Origin: Mesocentrotus franciscanus
Taxonomy: Eukaryota > Echinodermata > Echinoidea > Camarodonta > Strongylocentrotidae
Reading direction: 5' to 3'
Assembly: GCA_037976565.1 (NCBI GenBank)
Contig: CP137682.1
Span: 23,459,973 to 23,523,972, forward strand
Length of the DNA: 64,000 nucleotides
The position numbers and the translations under genes were made by a program. The notes under the pieces were generated by a model, which saw nothing but the letters and a program-made list of their open reading frames with translations, was not told where the DNA came from and did not search any database. Shown here one piece after another: positions 32,763 to 44,444 of the stretch. How positions within the stretch are numbered: position 1 is the first letter of the stretch; every line of letters starts with the position of its first letter.

Positions 32763-33344
32763 CAATAGGCGATGGATTTTTGAGGGACAAACCTGTGTTG
32801 ATCCGTATCATTAAAAGTCCTAATCATCGACTATAAACAGATTCAGCATCCATGGCCCTATTACATAATAACCCCTGTCATATACCAATGTAGGCTCACA
32901 TGTTGCTGGAAAGATCATAACCGAGTCTGCAAGTACAGACTACAGAGAAGGAGAAAACAGGATTTGCATCCAGAACCTATTTGTAAAATGAATATCTTCA
33001 TTTGCATCAAAATCTGATTTGCGATACAGGTTTCGAGATCAGGTATTCATCCATTTGCGGTTGGTTATAAATGACCTGCATTAGATGTGCATGCATTACT
33101 ACCCTATAAACCATATTTCATATGAATTTTTGATATATTAATTATTAAATCAGAAGAAGAAAGATGATGGTATCCCCTTTAAATGCATTTTCATGGTGGA
33201 TGCGCAGTATGTATTTGTAAGGTCTAAATGAGGGACATTTGCATAAAGGAAATAGGAATAGTCCTCTTTGTACAAATTCTGTTTTTTTTGTAGTCATGAC
33301 AGCTGTTCTTTCTAAAAGTTATCTAAAACAACTTTCCTCAGGGC
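32763..33344. other. nothing recognised
   Basis: AT-rich, no open frame of note and no repeat partner noticed. Confidence 0.4.
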
Positions 33345-33575
33345 TAAATTAATAAATATTAATAATAGTATGTTCTTTTATAGCACTCATGTCTGTCAAA
33401 CTTGACACACCTGGTGCTCCAAAATTATTACCCAGACTTTAGCATGGCTGCCATGATGGCGCTCTAGCATTTCAAGGAATTAATTCCTGCCAGGTACCCA
33501 TTTACCTCACCTGGGTGGAGTGTGGCAAATGTAGATAAATGTCTTGCCAAAGGACATTAGTGCTGCTGAAATTTG
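33345..33575 (-). mobile_element. SINE body, tRNA head missing
   Basis: Shares TTCAAGGAATTAATTCCTGC, CAGGTACCCATTTACCTCAC and AAAGGACATTAGTGC with 37876-38157. On the minus strand it ends in TATTAATA-type text corresponding to the (ATT)n tail. The tRNA-like head is absent, so it is 5' truncated. Confidence 0.8.
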
Positions 33576-33752
33576 ATGATGAAACGGTGCATGAAAGATG
33601 AGAGCATTACCGTAATTGAAACTATTCATCCTGAATATAGTCAGATCATATAAGCATATAGGTCTGATCTGATTACATACAGCAGTTCATTTATTCTTGA
33701 TAAAATATTTGTTCAAGATATGCGATTCCAGTCATGATATCCTTTAGACTTA

Positions 33753-34420
33753 TTAATGGTACCTTTTCATTTTCATTCATTGAGAGCTTGAAATTTGAAG
33801 ATGAAATGGTGCATGCATGATGATAGCATTAAAGGGACTTGGTAACATTGTTCAGATGAGAGAAAATGGTGCTAAGGTAGTGACTTCAATGCTAGATGTA
33901 CAATTAAAGATAATCTGAAAGTTTGAGTGAAAACAAACTATTATTAATGATAAAAATTGGGAAAAACTGATCTGATCGATTCCTTAATTCTCTATATTAT
34001 TACAATTTAATTACATTTCAGGTGAATGTAAATTGTCAAAAAGCAATGAATTGGCTCTATATACCATTCCAGTGTTGAAAGATTAAAAAAAGCCTGTCTT
34101 ATGTCTTATTTTCATGGAAAAACGGTTAGTAAAATTCAATAATGGGAAAATTTACTGTTATAGAGGGTGTCGCACAGTGACACCTTCAAGGAAAACCATA
34201 AATATCTTTGTGGTTTGAGAATTTTTTCAGGATTTTTTGCATGTTAGAGGGTTAGTACAGTAGAAGGAATATAATAAGTAACATTTCATACAAAAATTAC
34301 GCATTTTTTTCATCAACTTTCAACAATGTTAACGAGTCACTTTAATGGTACCTTTTCATTTTCATTCAATGAGGGCTTGAAATTTGAAGATAAAATGGTG
34401 CACGCATGATGATAGCATTA
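33753..34420 (+). repeat. 76-bp tandem duplication split by a TTAA MITE
   Basis: TTAATGGTACCTTTTCATTT through GATGATAGCATTAA occurs at 33753-33832 and again at 34341-34421, with the MITE 33831-34343 exactly at the shared TTAA junction. A more diverged relative of its end (GAAATTTGATGATGAAACGG) is at 33570. Confidence 0.85.
33831..34343. mobile_element. TTAA-type MITE, 0.5 kb
   Basis: AAAGGGACTTGGTAACATTG at the left and CAATGTTAACGAGTCACTTT at the right, imperfect inverted ends with TTAA flanks. It contains GGGTGTCGCACAGTGACACC (34165-34184), an internal palindrome. Non-coding. Confidence 0.8.
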
Positions 34421-34470
34421 ACTGATTGAGATCATTCACCCTGAACATAGTCAGACCATATAGGTCTTTG

Positions 34471-34949
34471 GGTGCGTTCAAGCCACACTCTTTTACCCTA
34501 GAAACGCGGTTTCAAAGACGTTTAGTTTAAAACACAGTTGCGTTCAAGCAATTTTTCATCGGTCGTAAAAATAAACGTGTTTCAAAACGCGAACATGAAA
34601 CGCTGAAAAAGATGCATTTTGTAACGTGATTCTGCAGAATCACGGTCACTAAAAATCGCTTGAATGCAACAGAGATCTCAATCATAATTCTATGATGTCA
34701 TTATCGTGGCCTGCTTCTGGTTCAAAACAGCAGCCGACAGTCGACCGTAAACAAATTCAGAAAGCGCTCGCTGAAGTTGACCTATACTTCCTGGGTCAAA
34801 CTGCGCAGTGGCTGGGCTTGAAATGAGCGAGAATCAGCGTTGATGGAAAATCACTCGGACAATCTCCCGCAGTAACCGTGTTTAGTAACGGCGTTTTGAT
34901 TTGTGATTCATGTTTGTGATTCTAGCTTCAAAAAATCGCTTGAACGCAC
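34471..34949. mobile_element. TIR element with GTGCGTTCAAGC ends
   Basis: GGTGCGTTCAAGC on the left and GCTTGAACGCAC on the right, flanked by TCTTTG on both sides (34465-34470, 34950-34955), a probable 6-bp target duplication. The interior repeats related words (TTGCGTTCAAGC, ATCGCTTGAATGCAAC). Superfamily not determined. Confidence 0.75.
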
Positions 34950-34955
34950 TCTTTG

Positions 34956-35843
34956 ACTAATCCAGAAACTTAATTGGGCAACGGCAAATTTGACGTAAGT
35001 GAAGGCCCCCTCACATATAGCATGATTATAAACTGCCTCCACAATCTACTGTGGCATTATAAAATACATTTTATATGCAAATGAATGGCAACTGTAACAT
35101 AGGCCCTATGCTTACTCACTTAGCTGTGTAATAACAGTAACAACAACAACAACAACAAAATAACGGCAATATACAAAAGTATAGTATTCATTATGCACAC
35201 GTATTCCAATCTTTTAATCTTTTATTTTAGCTTTAATTGGCAAAGGACCAGTCTCCGTAGGTGACCGTTGTTGTCCTCCACACAACCAATAATGAGATAC
35301 AGAAATGTGAATTGCCCTATGCTTGCACAATCTTATTTGCCAAGATCTTCTGTCTTTTGAGGGGGTTTATCTTGTCATATGTTAACGAGGCTTGAGGATT
35401 AACTTCATCGTTATTTGCTCGATATTTTTGAACTCTTTATATGCTACACAAATAATTCCTCTGTGCCACACTGTACTTGTCATGGGATGGATATGTACCA
35501 AAGGTTTCAAGATTATTTAACTGTTCCCAGTGCAAGAATAATATATATATACCAGTGTTTAAAGGGTTGTCATGGAGCTAATCAAGCCAAGGAACGGGTG
35601 ATTTTGCAAAGCCATTGTGTTGCACAGAGCAATCCTTCCATCAATTGGTATCTATTGTTTTGTGCAGGATTGTACATGTGGCAAACAAGCAACCATGCAG
35701 AGAGGTTAAGAAAGTGGCAATCCTTTTTTTGTTGCAAAAGAAAAACACTTAAGTAATAATTGATATGCTGTGAAAAGAAGAGGTATTTCATTTAATAGCC
35801 TAATCAAAGTACAGGAAATTAGTAGGTTGCTTTTCACATTATC
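34956..35843. other. no gene recognised; (AAC)n run
   Basis: ACAACAACAACAACAAC lies at about 35138-35156. The 113-codon plus-strand frame 35415-35756 has a mixed composition but no recognised domain, and an antisense frame overlaps it. Treated as chance. Confidence 0.3.
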
Positions 35844-35912
35844 TGTTTACAGCCGCAAGGGCATTTACTCTGTGTTAAAATAGATGATTTAATGCCATTC
35901 TAGCCCTCAACA
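35844..35912 (-). repeat. H1 hairpin repeat
   Basis: CTGTTTACAGCCGCAAGGGC pairs with ATGCCATTCTAGCCCTCAAC. The loop contains CTCTGTGTTAAAATAGATG. Confidence 0.6.
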
Positions 35913-37032
35913 GATTATATTTTCTCTTTATGGGAGTTTTAATGACAAAATTAAATTAAAATGGTCTATTACTGGTAAATACAGTATGGATGGACATGTT
36001 AGCTGATGGTTTGTCCGAATTAACTGTATTATTGTGCCTCTACCATCAAATCCAAATGCTTACCGGTAGTAATTATGATATATATATCATTCATATTTCC
36101 TATTTATAGGACGACAACCTGGCTTAAAGCCATTAACTGAATGCGTGACCAGCAATATAGGAAGTTATCAATTTAATTGCTTTCTTTAGCTGTCCATAAA
36201 ATTAGACAAAACGTTGATAGTCAGGTAGTCATCTCAAGGCTGCCTCAGATAATCTGAATTAATCGTGTAAAGTGGACCTATTTATTGTCGTAGGTAGGCT
36301 ATTTGAGTGCAGGTAGATGGTTTATGGTATAGAGTAGATGGTTTATTAGCATAGTTAGAAAGGCGTTTTAAAGCTATATCTGGCAGATCAATCGGTGCTG
36401 TAATGGAATTTAACGGGGAGTGATACTTGTGTAGCTACTCAACTGCATAAGTGAATAGAAGGGTTTTTATCTGATTGTAGGAAAGGGGTTTTCCATTCTT
36501 TGACCCTTTTCTTGACAGATAACTTTTGTTAAGGTACTACTTGAAAAGATGTAGGTGGGAAGGAAAAAAAAGAAGTATAAAATAGCCACACTACTCGGCT
36601 TTCTGGCCTTCTTGCTCCCTCCAAGTCCCCTGCCCTCGTTCTGGTTAGAAAGTAAAATAATTATAGCTATGGGGTCTACTAGAGGCCAATCTGGAGTTTG
36701 CTATGTACATTATCATATTACTGATTTTACACATTACAACCGAGTTACAGAAATGACATTATTGGGATAATTTCATCTTTCAAATTTTACTATTTTACTA
36801 TATGTACAGAGTTTTTTTTTTTTGGGGGAACGGAAGAGGGCCCATTTATTTATTTTGCCAATTCATCCCCTTTATTTAAAATGAGATTGATTATTTTTCC
36901 TTTCATGTAAGATGCTATACCAGCAAAAATGATTATGATTCAACATGAAGGTAAACTACAATAAACTACAAGGGGTCCTATGGCTTGACATACTATCCTG
37001 GGGACTAGAAACTTGAGGATTTATGCCTTATT
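35913..37032. other. nothing recognised
   Basis: AT-rich. A T-rich/G run at 36812-36830. Two TAGATGGTTTAT repeats near 36315-36345. A 71-codon frame at 36555 lacks features. Confidence 0.4.
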
Positions 37033-37434
37033 AAAGGTAAAGACTAGTTTTGGAAACGCCCCTCTCTCAAAAAACTGAAATGGAAGCTCTCATTACCAAT
37101 CATGTGAAAGAATATGTTTTGACTAATACGTGATGATACGAATTTTGCCGGGAAAGTCGGGAAACCGCCTACTAATTGATATTTTAACTAAATTATTATA
37201 TCTATTGGGACCAAATAGATATCGCGTACGTGGTCGCGTAGTCCCATATACATCTTTCTGTGTACAGTGCTTGTAACTTTATTAAGACTGGGGCAAATTT
37301 CTTATCATTTTGATGATTCCAGAAACTTGCAGTACACACCAATACTTATATGCTAGATGATCAACCTTTTCTGATCGATTCCACAACGTTTCTTTCACAA
37401 TGCAATCACATGACCAGAACTGGTCTTTATCTTT
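37033..37434 (+). mobile_element. MITE-2 copy C
   Basis: AAAGGTAAAGACTAGTTTTG through CAGAACTGGTCTTTATCTTT, TTAA at each side, about 400 bases, same orientation as copies A, B and D. Confidence 0.85.
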
Positions 37435-37875
37435 AAAGAACACTTGTTTCCTGACGTGGTTTTGAACTCTGAATGTGCTAGTTCCAAGACCTTTGCTAAA
37501 CACAGCATGGTGTGAAATCAAATTGCATGTCTGTTCGGCATTACTATAATTTGCAAAGCAGTCAAGATAAAATTCACTACCCTTTTTACACGCTATCAAA
37601 GCTCACCTATACATTATTTCAGCTAAATAAAAGTAAAAAACCCCTTTCACTTGGGTACCTACCAAACAATGAACAAAGATTTGTTCATTTTGAAAAGATA
37701 TATGACTGATGACAATTTCTTTTGGCTTTATTACATCAAAGGTATAGAGATTAGAGATTTAGGCCTAGGGTTGCAAGTGGGTTTTAGGATAGATTTAGGG
37801 TTAGGGTTAGGTCTAGTGTTTGGTTCTTAGTGTATGAAATTACCATGGAGCAATTGTCACTGAAGCAAGTAATGT
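37435..37875. other. no gene seen; TTAGGG-like patch at 37755-37825
   Basis: GATTTAGGGTTAGGGTTAGG and GGCCTAGGGTTGCAAGTGGG resemble 560-650. The rest is unremarkable. Confidence 0.45.
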
Positions 37876-38157
37876 AATAATAATAATAATAGGCATTTAT
37901 ATAGCGCCGTCTATCTAGATGATTCTATTCCGAGGTGCACTATTTAATTATTACCCCAGGTTTAGCCTAGCTGCCATTACACCGCTCTAGCATTTCAAGG
38001 AATTAATTCCTGCCAGGTACCCATTTACCTCACCTGGGTCGAGTGTGGCAAATGTAGATTATTGCCTTGGCAAAGGACATTAGTGCCGTGTCGGTATCGA
38101 ACCACAACCTTTGAATTTCAAGTCAGGTGCTTAAACTACTCGACTACGACACTTCTA
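37876..38157 (-). mobile_element. tRNA-derived SINE, near full length
   Basis: On the minus strand, AAGTGTCGTAGTCGAGTAGT begins a tRNA-like head with box A (TAGTCGAGTAGTTTAAG) and box B (GGTTCGATACC). The body then contains GGTAAATGGGTACCTGGCAG and a 3' end GGCGCTATATAAATGCC followed by (ATT)n. The GCGCTATATAAAT(ATT)n tail suggests mobilisation by an L2/CR1-like LINE, of which a remnant lies at 24155-24577. Confidence 0.85.
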
Positions 38158-38736
38158 TGTTACATGTACAACCGGTACGTTAGCATGCTTTGTGTGTGAA
38201 ATAGAATGCAGCTCTATGTTTTCATACATGCATTTGGATGCAGAAACTGTAATGTGCTGTTTTTAATCAATGAAATTAATTGACTTGCTAATGCCTGACA
38301 CGCACTGTATGAGTTGCATGACCGAACTTAGTACATCATTTCAATTTCCATGCATTACAAAATACAAACAATATTTTACATCTATTTTAATGGCTTCCTC
38401 AATGAAAAGGGTTAAGCTTTCATGCACAAGTGTTTCCTCCTGATTGGGCAACAGAGGTTGTACATGTACAGCTCTTTGGAATAGCTCTTGCTTGAACAGC
38501 GATATTAGTTACTAAATTTAGAAAGAAAAATTCATGCAGGAGCAAGTAAATTAGATGTTTGTATATAGTTTATATATTTGTAGACAAAGATATCCCTTTC
38601 AAAGATCAACCTGTAGTTCCGCTTTATTTCAGTTTATTGTGTAAACTTTCTCTGTCACATTTTTATCTAGTGAATGTAAATCTTTTTTTTCCTCCAGCCG
38701 AAAAATGGACATGATCAGTCTGTGTTTATAGATAAT
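38158..38736. other. nothing recognised
   Basis: AT-rich sequence without open frames or repeat partners noticed. Confidence 0.4.
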
Positions 38737-38807
38737 CTGTTGAGAGCCATAAAGGCATTAAGTCTGTGTTAAAGTACTTGAGTTAACAACCTTCTGGCTC
38801 CAAACAG
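38737..38807 (-). repeat. H1 hairpin repeat, uninterrupted reference copy
   Basis: CTGTTGAGAGCCATAAAGGC and CCTTCTGGCTCCAAACAG form the arms, with AGTCTGTGTTAAAGTACTTG between. Its minus strand gives the layout used to recognise the split copies at 4362-4831 and 17124. Confidence 0.8.
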
Positions 38808-38868
38808 ACATATTAATGACTCTTTATGTTACTCTACCTAGCCTGTAAAGGCAGACAGAAAAGCATTG

Positions 38869-39079
38869 TACAGTCAAACCTGCTTTAGTCACCACCTGTA
38901 TAGAAAAACCACCTGTATAGAAAGACCACCTGTCTACAGAGACCACATTTTTTGTTTCTCTTGAAAATGGTTTCTCATTGAAACATGTACTAAAAGAACT
39001 TGTACATAAAGACCACCTGCCTATGAAGACCACTTTTCTTGTCCCCCTTGGGTGGTCTTTATAGACAGGTTTCACTGTA
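38869..39079. mobile_element. R5 TIR element copy 3
   Basis: TACAGTCAAACCTGCTTTAG to TAGACAGGTTTCACTGTAA. The interior has four AAAGACCACCTG-type blocks, so this copy is longer than copy 2. The minus-strand frame 38824-39075 is element sequence. Confidence 0.85.
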
Positions 39080-39510
39080 AATGTATGACTTTACAGTGGA
39101 AGTTTACTCTGCCCCCATATCACAACAGAAAACAAAACAAAACAAACACAAACACAAACAAGTCAAGCTGATCTCTAAAATGGCGATGTCAAGCTGATCC
39201 CTAAAATGGCAATGTCAAGCTAAGGGCGATCAATTACTGTCGGCAACACTTCCTATGTATTTATAATGATGTTATCTCCCATAGCCGGCTAATTAGCGAG
39301 CTAAGGGATGGCCTTGTCTTTAATAATGGAAAATGCGTAGACATGGCTCAATGGGCAAAGACAAAGTACGTCCACCTATTTGTCTTACTCAAAATGACCT
39401 TGAACCATAATCATGTGATATTGATGCCTAAGGTCAAATGATCATCTATCACCAAAGAGATCCGGGGTGAAATTGGAAATCAAAACATTGCAGGACTTGG
39501 TATTAAATAT
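39080..39510. promoter_or_regulatory. candidate regulatory element (weak)
   Basis: A 26-base unit GTCAAGCTGATCTCTAAAAT is tandemly present 2.4 times at 39162-39225. It is followed by GCCGGCTAATTAGCGAGC (palindromic core CTAATTAG) and TGACCTTGA at 39395-39403, a monomeric nuclear-receptor-type site. The cluster looks regulatory by composition only. Confidence 0.25.
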
Positions 39511-41301
39511 TGGATTAGTTTGTAGAAGAGGATGCTTGCTTATCTGTATGCATTGGATTGTACTTAGACTTTCGTTTATAATTTATTTTGTTTACCGGTA
39601 TACATTTTGATGTTCGATAATGCATTGGAATGTAATTTTGTGTATCACTTTTTGTTGTTGTTTTTTTTTGTTTACACATTTCACATTTTTGAAGGTTGTA
39701 AACTCTATCAATATGTAATATCTTGATAATGTTTATTAGAGTCTTCATTTCATAAATGGTAGTTTAGGATTTTGTGATCATGAAAACTGAAGAAAAAATA
39801 TGCTAGAAAGAAATGTGCCTTAGGAAATGTGTACACAAAAATCAGATAGAGAGTTATCAAAAAGTAATATTTACGATGCTACTGAAGTACCTCACCTTAA
39901 GCTCATGTCAGTATTATGAAACACTTGTTGCAGAGGTTGTAGAATTTAGCCTGTTGTTTTGGGTGTACAAATGTTTGGCCAATTGTAGAAATAATGGAAA
40001 ATACAGTCTTCTTGCTTTTTCCCATCTAACATTCCTCTTTTTCCCCCTCTTGTGCCCTAAATTCTCGATTTCCCAATGCCATTCAAAATCAACCTGTAAA
40101 GAATAATAATCTGGCGTTTTGCAATGGCCGAGCCGACCAGAGGCAAAGTCTGAAAATTCAATTTCGGGCCGAATTTGGATGTCCCAAAAGTGCAGTGACT
40201 TCCAATTATGGTGCTGTCCTGTGTCTTTTTGAAGAAGCCGAGCACGGAGAAAACGAGGGAAAAAGGGGAGTTTGAGGCCTGTTATTGGAGGGAAATGGAT
40301 GTATCAAGTCGCCGAGAAAACTCCTGGGGTAGTCGCGAGAGGACAAGTCGTGCGATGTTATTGCTCAAAACAAAAATGCTTTTAGATAGGAGGGAAATTT
40401 GATCTTGTGGGGAAGATAATGAGTTCTGTAGAGTGTGAATTCTATCTTTTTCTCGTTGATTTCAAGTGGTGTAAAGAGGTACTAATGGCAATTTTTACAA
40501 GCAAAAGGCGGTAAATCTTTGGTTGGTTTACAGCGCCAAGGGCCTTTTGCCACGAACATGCCATTAATGTGATATTTTTAAAGATATTTTATATCAAAAG
40601 TAATGTATGGTTCAGTAACCTGCTTTTTATTTATTTGCTTGTAACACATACGGTTTAATATTTGTCTATTACATTCAGTATGACGTCTTTCTCTTGGTCC
40701 TCTTCATGGAAAGGCCTGTCATTTCATAACCATTTGAGAAATGGATATTTTGTGTGACATTGAGAAAAGTATTACAAAAAGTATTGATGCTTGTTTTTCT
40801 TCATGGTTAAAAGCTTCTGTTCCATTTCTTTTCTCTTTTCATGCAATATGATATCAAGTACCAGTATCATACCAAAAAAGGGATTCTGTGGGAATTTGTT
40901 TCAATAAGACAATGTGAAAAAGGTGAACCTTTCTTCAATATGTGAGCTTTTTAATCTCCTTATCGGGATTGAAAATCATGGCAAAAGTAAGAAAACATCA
41001 AATGCCTGACATGCCACAGACCTAGTTCATACCTGAATTTACATCATTCATTTTTATTGCGCTTGGGAATGTCTTTTGAACTGGTATTACATGGGTGCAC
41101 GGTAGTTTTTCTTGCGATGACCTAGAAAGACAAAATTGCATGTAATATATGAGAACACAGTACACGCAATTTAAAGTTTAACAACTGAATGTCAACTGCA
41201 AATAAAATTTGACATCATTCAAAATTGAGAAAAATTGCACGCAAGGTTGCATTTGAAGTGCAGTGAATCCAAATTTCTGGAAAAGGTATACAGGTGTATT
41301 T
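39511..41301. other. no gene recognised
   Basis: AT-rich with (TTG)n/T runs near 39650. 40100-40400 is less AT-rich and has short open frames on both strands without identifiable features. No repeat copies were noticed. Confidence 0.35.
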
Positions 41302-41751
41302 AAAGGAGAAGTCAACCCTGATGATATGAAGTTGAGGAACAGAGGAACAGAGCAGTGAATAGTTCGAGCAAAACCCAATTAAAAATAAGAAAGTTATGAA
41401 TTTTCGAAGTTGTGATCAATCAAATACAAATTGGCAACTCTGTACTGAGAAAATGCAGAAGTTTATATTTTCCCTTGAGAAACTTTTCAATCATACATGC
41501 ACCCTAAATATAATTGTTGCAAAATGTTTTTATACAACCCCTGTATGAAACAAATCTATTCCATCATCATCAACAAAGAAATTGACATTTTATGAAATTT
41601 CTGTACAGAGCAAAGTAGAGAGGACCTTGCAAGATACTTCATAGTGTTGCCATGCAATTTGTGTTTCAAAAACTCAAACTTTCTCTGACCTATTCCTCTC
41701 ATTTTCTACTTCTATTAAAACCAAATTAATTTTAAGGTGGACTTCCCCTTT
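41302..41751. mobile_element. TTAA-type MITE, 0.45 kb
   Basis: AAAGGAGAAGTCAACCCTGA and AAGGTGGACTTCCCCTTT form imperfect inverted ends with TTTAAA flanks. The interior carries CAATCAAATACAAATTGGC. Non-coding. Confidence 0.8.
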
Positions 41752-42184
41752 AAAACCAGGAAGAGATGGAGGATGAAGGAAATTGATAAGAAATTCAAAA
41801 TGATGAAAATTGTAATGGGTAGAGGAGTTTCAAAGTTTGTAGTGCATGCCACTTCTATTTACTTGACAGATTTGAAATGATTGAAAATTTCAACCCTGAT
41901 TCCCCACCCTTTAGTTTTCTATTATAAACATAATAATATTGAATTATGCATGTTGTTTCCTGAATTTGTTTTTTCTCATCTTCAACACAATCACAATTTG
42001 TCCATAGTTTATTGCTTTAGATGCAAGAGCATTCCAAGGAGACATTGCAGTGTATCTCCTTGGTTTTACTTTCTTTCCTCTATATCTCTCATCTCTTGTC
42101 TTTTGTACTCCATTCTTTTATAGTTCTTTTCTGTCTTGTTATTTTTGTTCACCTGCCCCCCCCCACTACCCTTGTTTCAATTCC
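41752..42184. other. nothing recognised
   Basis: AT-rich sequence leading into the pyrimidine-rich region. Open frames continue into the (CT)n tract. Confidence 0.4.
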
Positions 42185-42665
42185 TATTCATCAGATAATC
42201 TTGTCTCTCCTCCTCTGTCTTTCTCTCTCTCTCTCTCTGTCTTCCTGGTTGTATGTCTGTCTGTCAGTCTGTCTGTCTGTCTGTCTGTTTATCTCTCTCC
42301 CCAGTTGCAATACAATGCAAGTCCATATAGCATTATACCCTTTGTCATCCTCTTTGCTGGCTTATAAATCCTATCTATGTCTGTCAATATTTCTCACTTA
42401 GTCTCTCTCTCCCTCTGTCTGTCTGTCTGTCTCTGTCTGTCTCTCTCTCTCTTCTCCACTTATTCTGGACTGGACTCTGTAATTACAAGTCAGTTGTATA
42501 ATGCCCATGTCTTCCAATTTACTTGCTTCTGTTTTTGTCTATCTTTATTTCTTTCTCTTTATTTCTCTCACTTTCTCTGTCTCTCTGTTCTGTACTTGGT
42601 AATAAAATGCAAGTCCATGCTGTGTCATACCCTTTCCTCCTTCCTTCTCTCTCTCTCCTTTCATC
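42185..42665 (+). repeat. (CT)n/(CTGT)n tract with ~290-bp duplicated units
   Basis: CTGTCTGT runs at 42256-42290 and 42415-42440 alternate with CTCTCT. ACAATGCAAGTCCATATAGC at 42312 and AAAATGCAAGTCCATGCTGT at 42605, both followed by a TATACCCTTT-like string, mark two diverged units about 290 bases apart. The open frames are repeat-derived. Confidence 0.8.
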
Positions 42666-43665
42666 TCTCCTCCCCTCAAGCAATCCCCCCTCAAATATAA
42701 TCATGACAAATGGACTTCCAACATTTGCGTCTTTACCAAAAGACAGGAGGACGTCACTATCGGGGTATCGCTCAGCGAAAATCCACGACCAAATCCACTT
42801 TAGATCTCCCCAGTCCATTTTTCCAGCTGCAGCGCGACAGGATCAGTTTCATCGCCGTTTGCAGAAATTGTTTAGTTTTTTTCGTCAATAAATCTTGAAT
42901 CTCCGCTATAATACCTTTTTCCGTGTCCTACAGTGGTAAAAGCATGTAGGCATTTGCTGATTGTCTTTTAAAATAGAGGACAAAAAAGAAAGAAAATCAA
43001 TTTAGTGACCGGGTGGACTTAAAAGGAAATGCATAAACTGACAGCAACTACTTTCGAAAAAAATCAACCTATCGCAATTCCAATAGTCATGTGGGTCACC
43101 TATTGAAATTTACAAACATGACAATGACATATTAAGTAATCCGAATATGGACATATTTTTGAGAAAATAGTTGCGATCGTGTTGCATGTATATTCACATG
43201 TAATATCATCTCTTGTTAGCTTCTATCGCAGCCTATACCTTGGGTAGGCTTTTACAGTCAATTTCTGGAAGCGTTTGGTTACAATAAAATATCTGAAATT
43301 AGGTTCATGTCATGTACTGTCTATAACGAGCGTGCAGAGGAAAAGACTTTCTGAAATAATGGTTCTGTAAAAATATAGACATGTTTTTTAGAGCACTCCT
43401 TTAAAATAATTTTTCATCTAGGATGTATATTTTATGATCTTATTATATGTACTATTCTATGCCTGTAAAAACCAGCTTTTTGGATGCGATTATATTTTTG
43501 TATAGGTAATCGCCAACACCAGAGACCTTATGACATACATACAATCATTACATATATATATATATTTATATACATGAAGTAATGATTTTGTTGATATTTA
43601 CATTACACTGAATTATCTTCCCATTTCCATGCTTACTTTGTTCAAGATTAATATTGAATACTATT
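42666..43665. other. no gene recognised; (TA)n at 43553
   Basis: 42700-42900 is mixed-complexity sequence with overlapping open frames in two phases (42523-42898) and no splice signal that fixes a frame. ATATATATATATTTATATA at about 43553-43571 is a short (TA)n run. Remaining sequence is AT-rich. Confidence 0.3.
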
Positions 43666-44066
43666 AAAGGTAAAGACCAGTTTTGGAAACGCCCCTCTCT
43701 CAAAAAATGAAATGGAAGCTCTCATTACCAATCATGTGAAAGAATATGTTTTGACTAATACGTGATGATACAAATTTTGCCAGGAAAGTCGGGAAACCGC
43801 CTACTAATTGATATATTTGGTAAATTATTATATCTATTGGGACCAAATAGATATCGCGCACGTGGTCACGTAGTCCCATATACATCTTTCTGTGTACAGT
43901 GCTTGTAACTTTACCAAGACTGGGCCAAATATCTTATCATTTTGATGATTCCAGAACCTTGTATTACATACCAATACTTATATGCTAGATGATCAACCTT
44001 TTCTGATCGATTCCACAACGTTTCTTTCACATTGCAATCGCATGACCAGAACTGGTCTTCCTCTTT
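43666..44066 (+). mobile_element. MITE-2 copy D
   Basis: AAAGGTAAAGACCAGTTTTG through CAGAACTGGTCTTCCTCTTT, TTAA at each side. The best match is copy B (4411-4811). Confidence 0.85.
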
Positions 44067-44283
44067 AAAGTCTTTATCTATTCTATTAAAACTTTCTTTA
44101 GAGGGTTAAAACAAGAATGCATTTCATCATTTCATTCAGGTGAATTTTCCTGTCTACAGTTTTTATTCTTGATATTTTTAAATGCAGGATATCTTTAAAA
44201 AGTTCATGTTACTTGTGAAATACATTCACTTCAATTCAATAATAGTTTTATTACTCATTTATGTATGATCAATGTATATGACA

Positions 44284-44444
44284 CGATCACAACTACTTAA
44301 AAAAAATAAAACCTTAAGGCAATTTCAATACGCCATTGTATATGTCATAAGAAATCACATTTGAATTATTGCATTTTCATGTTCACATATTTCATTGTCT
44401 GATGCACAAGGCTATTGAAATTGCCTTAGAGTAGTTGAGATCAT
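44284..44444. mobile_element. small inverted-repeat element
   Basis: Two nested arm pairs: GATCACAACTAC with GTAGTTGAGATC at the outside, and TTAAGGCAATTTCAATA with TATTGAAATTGCCTTA inside. The whole could fold into one long interrupted hairpin. Foldback MITE of unknown family. Confidence 0.7.

Noticed and set aside
38090..38157. tRNA gene on the minus strand
   Set aside because: Box A and box B are present but the sequence runs into a SINE body and (ATT)n tail, and the acceptor stem does not pair.
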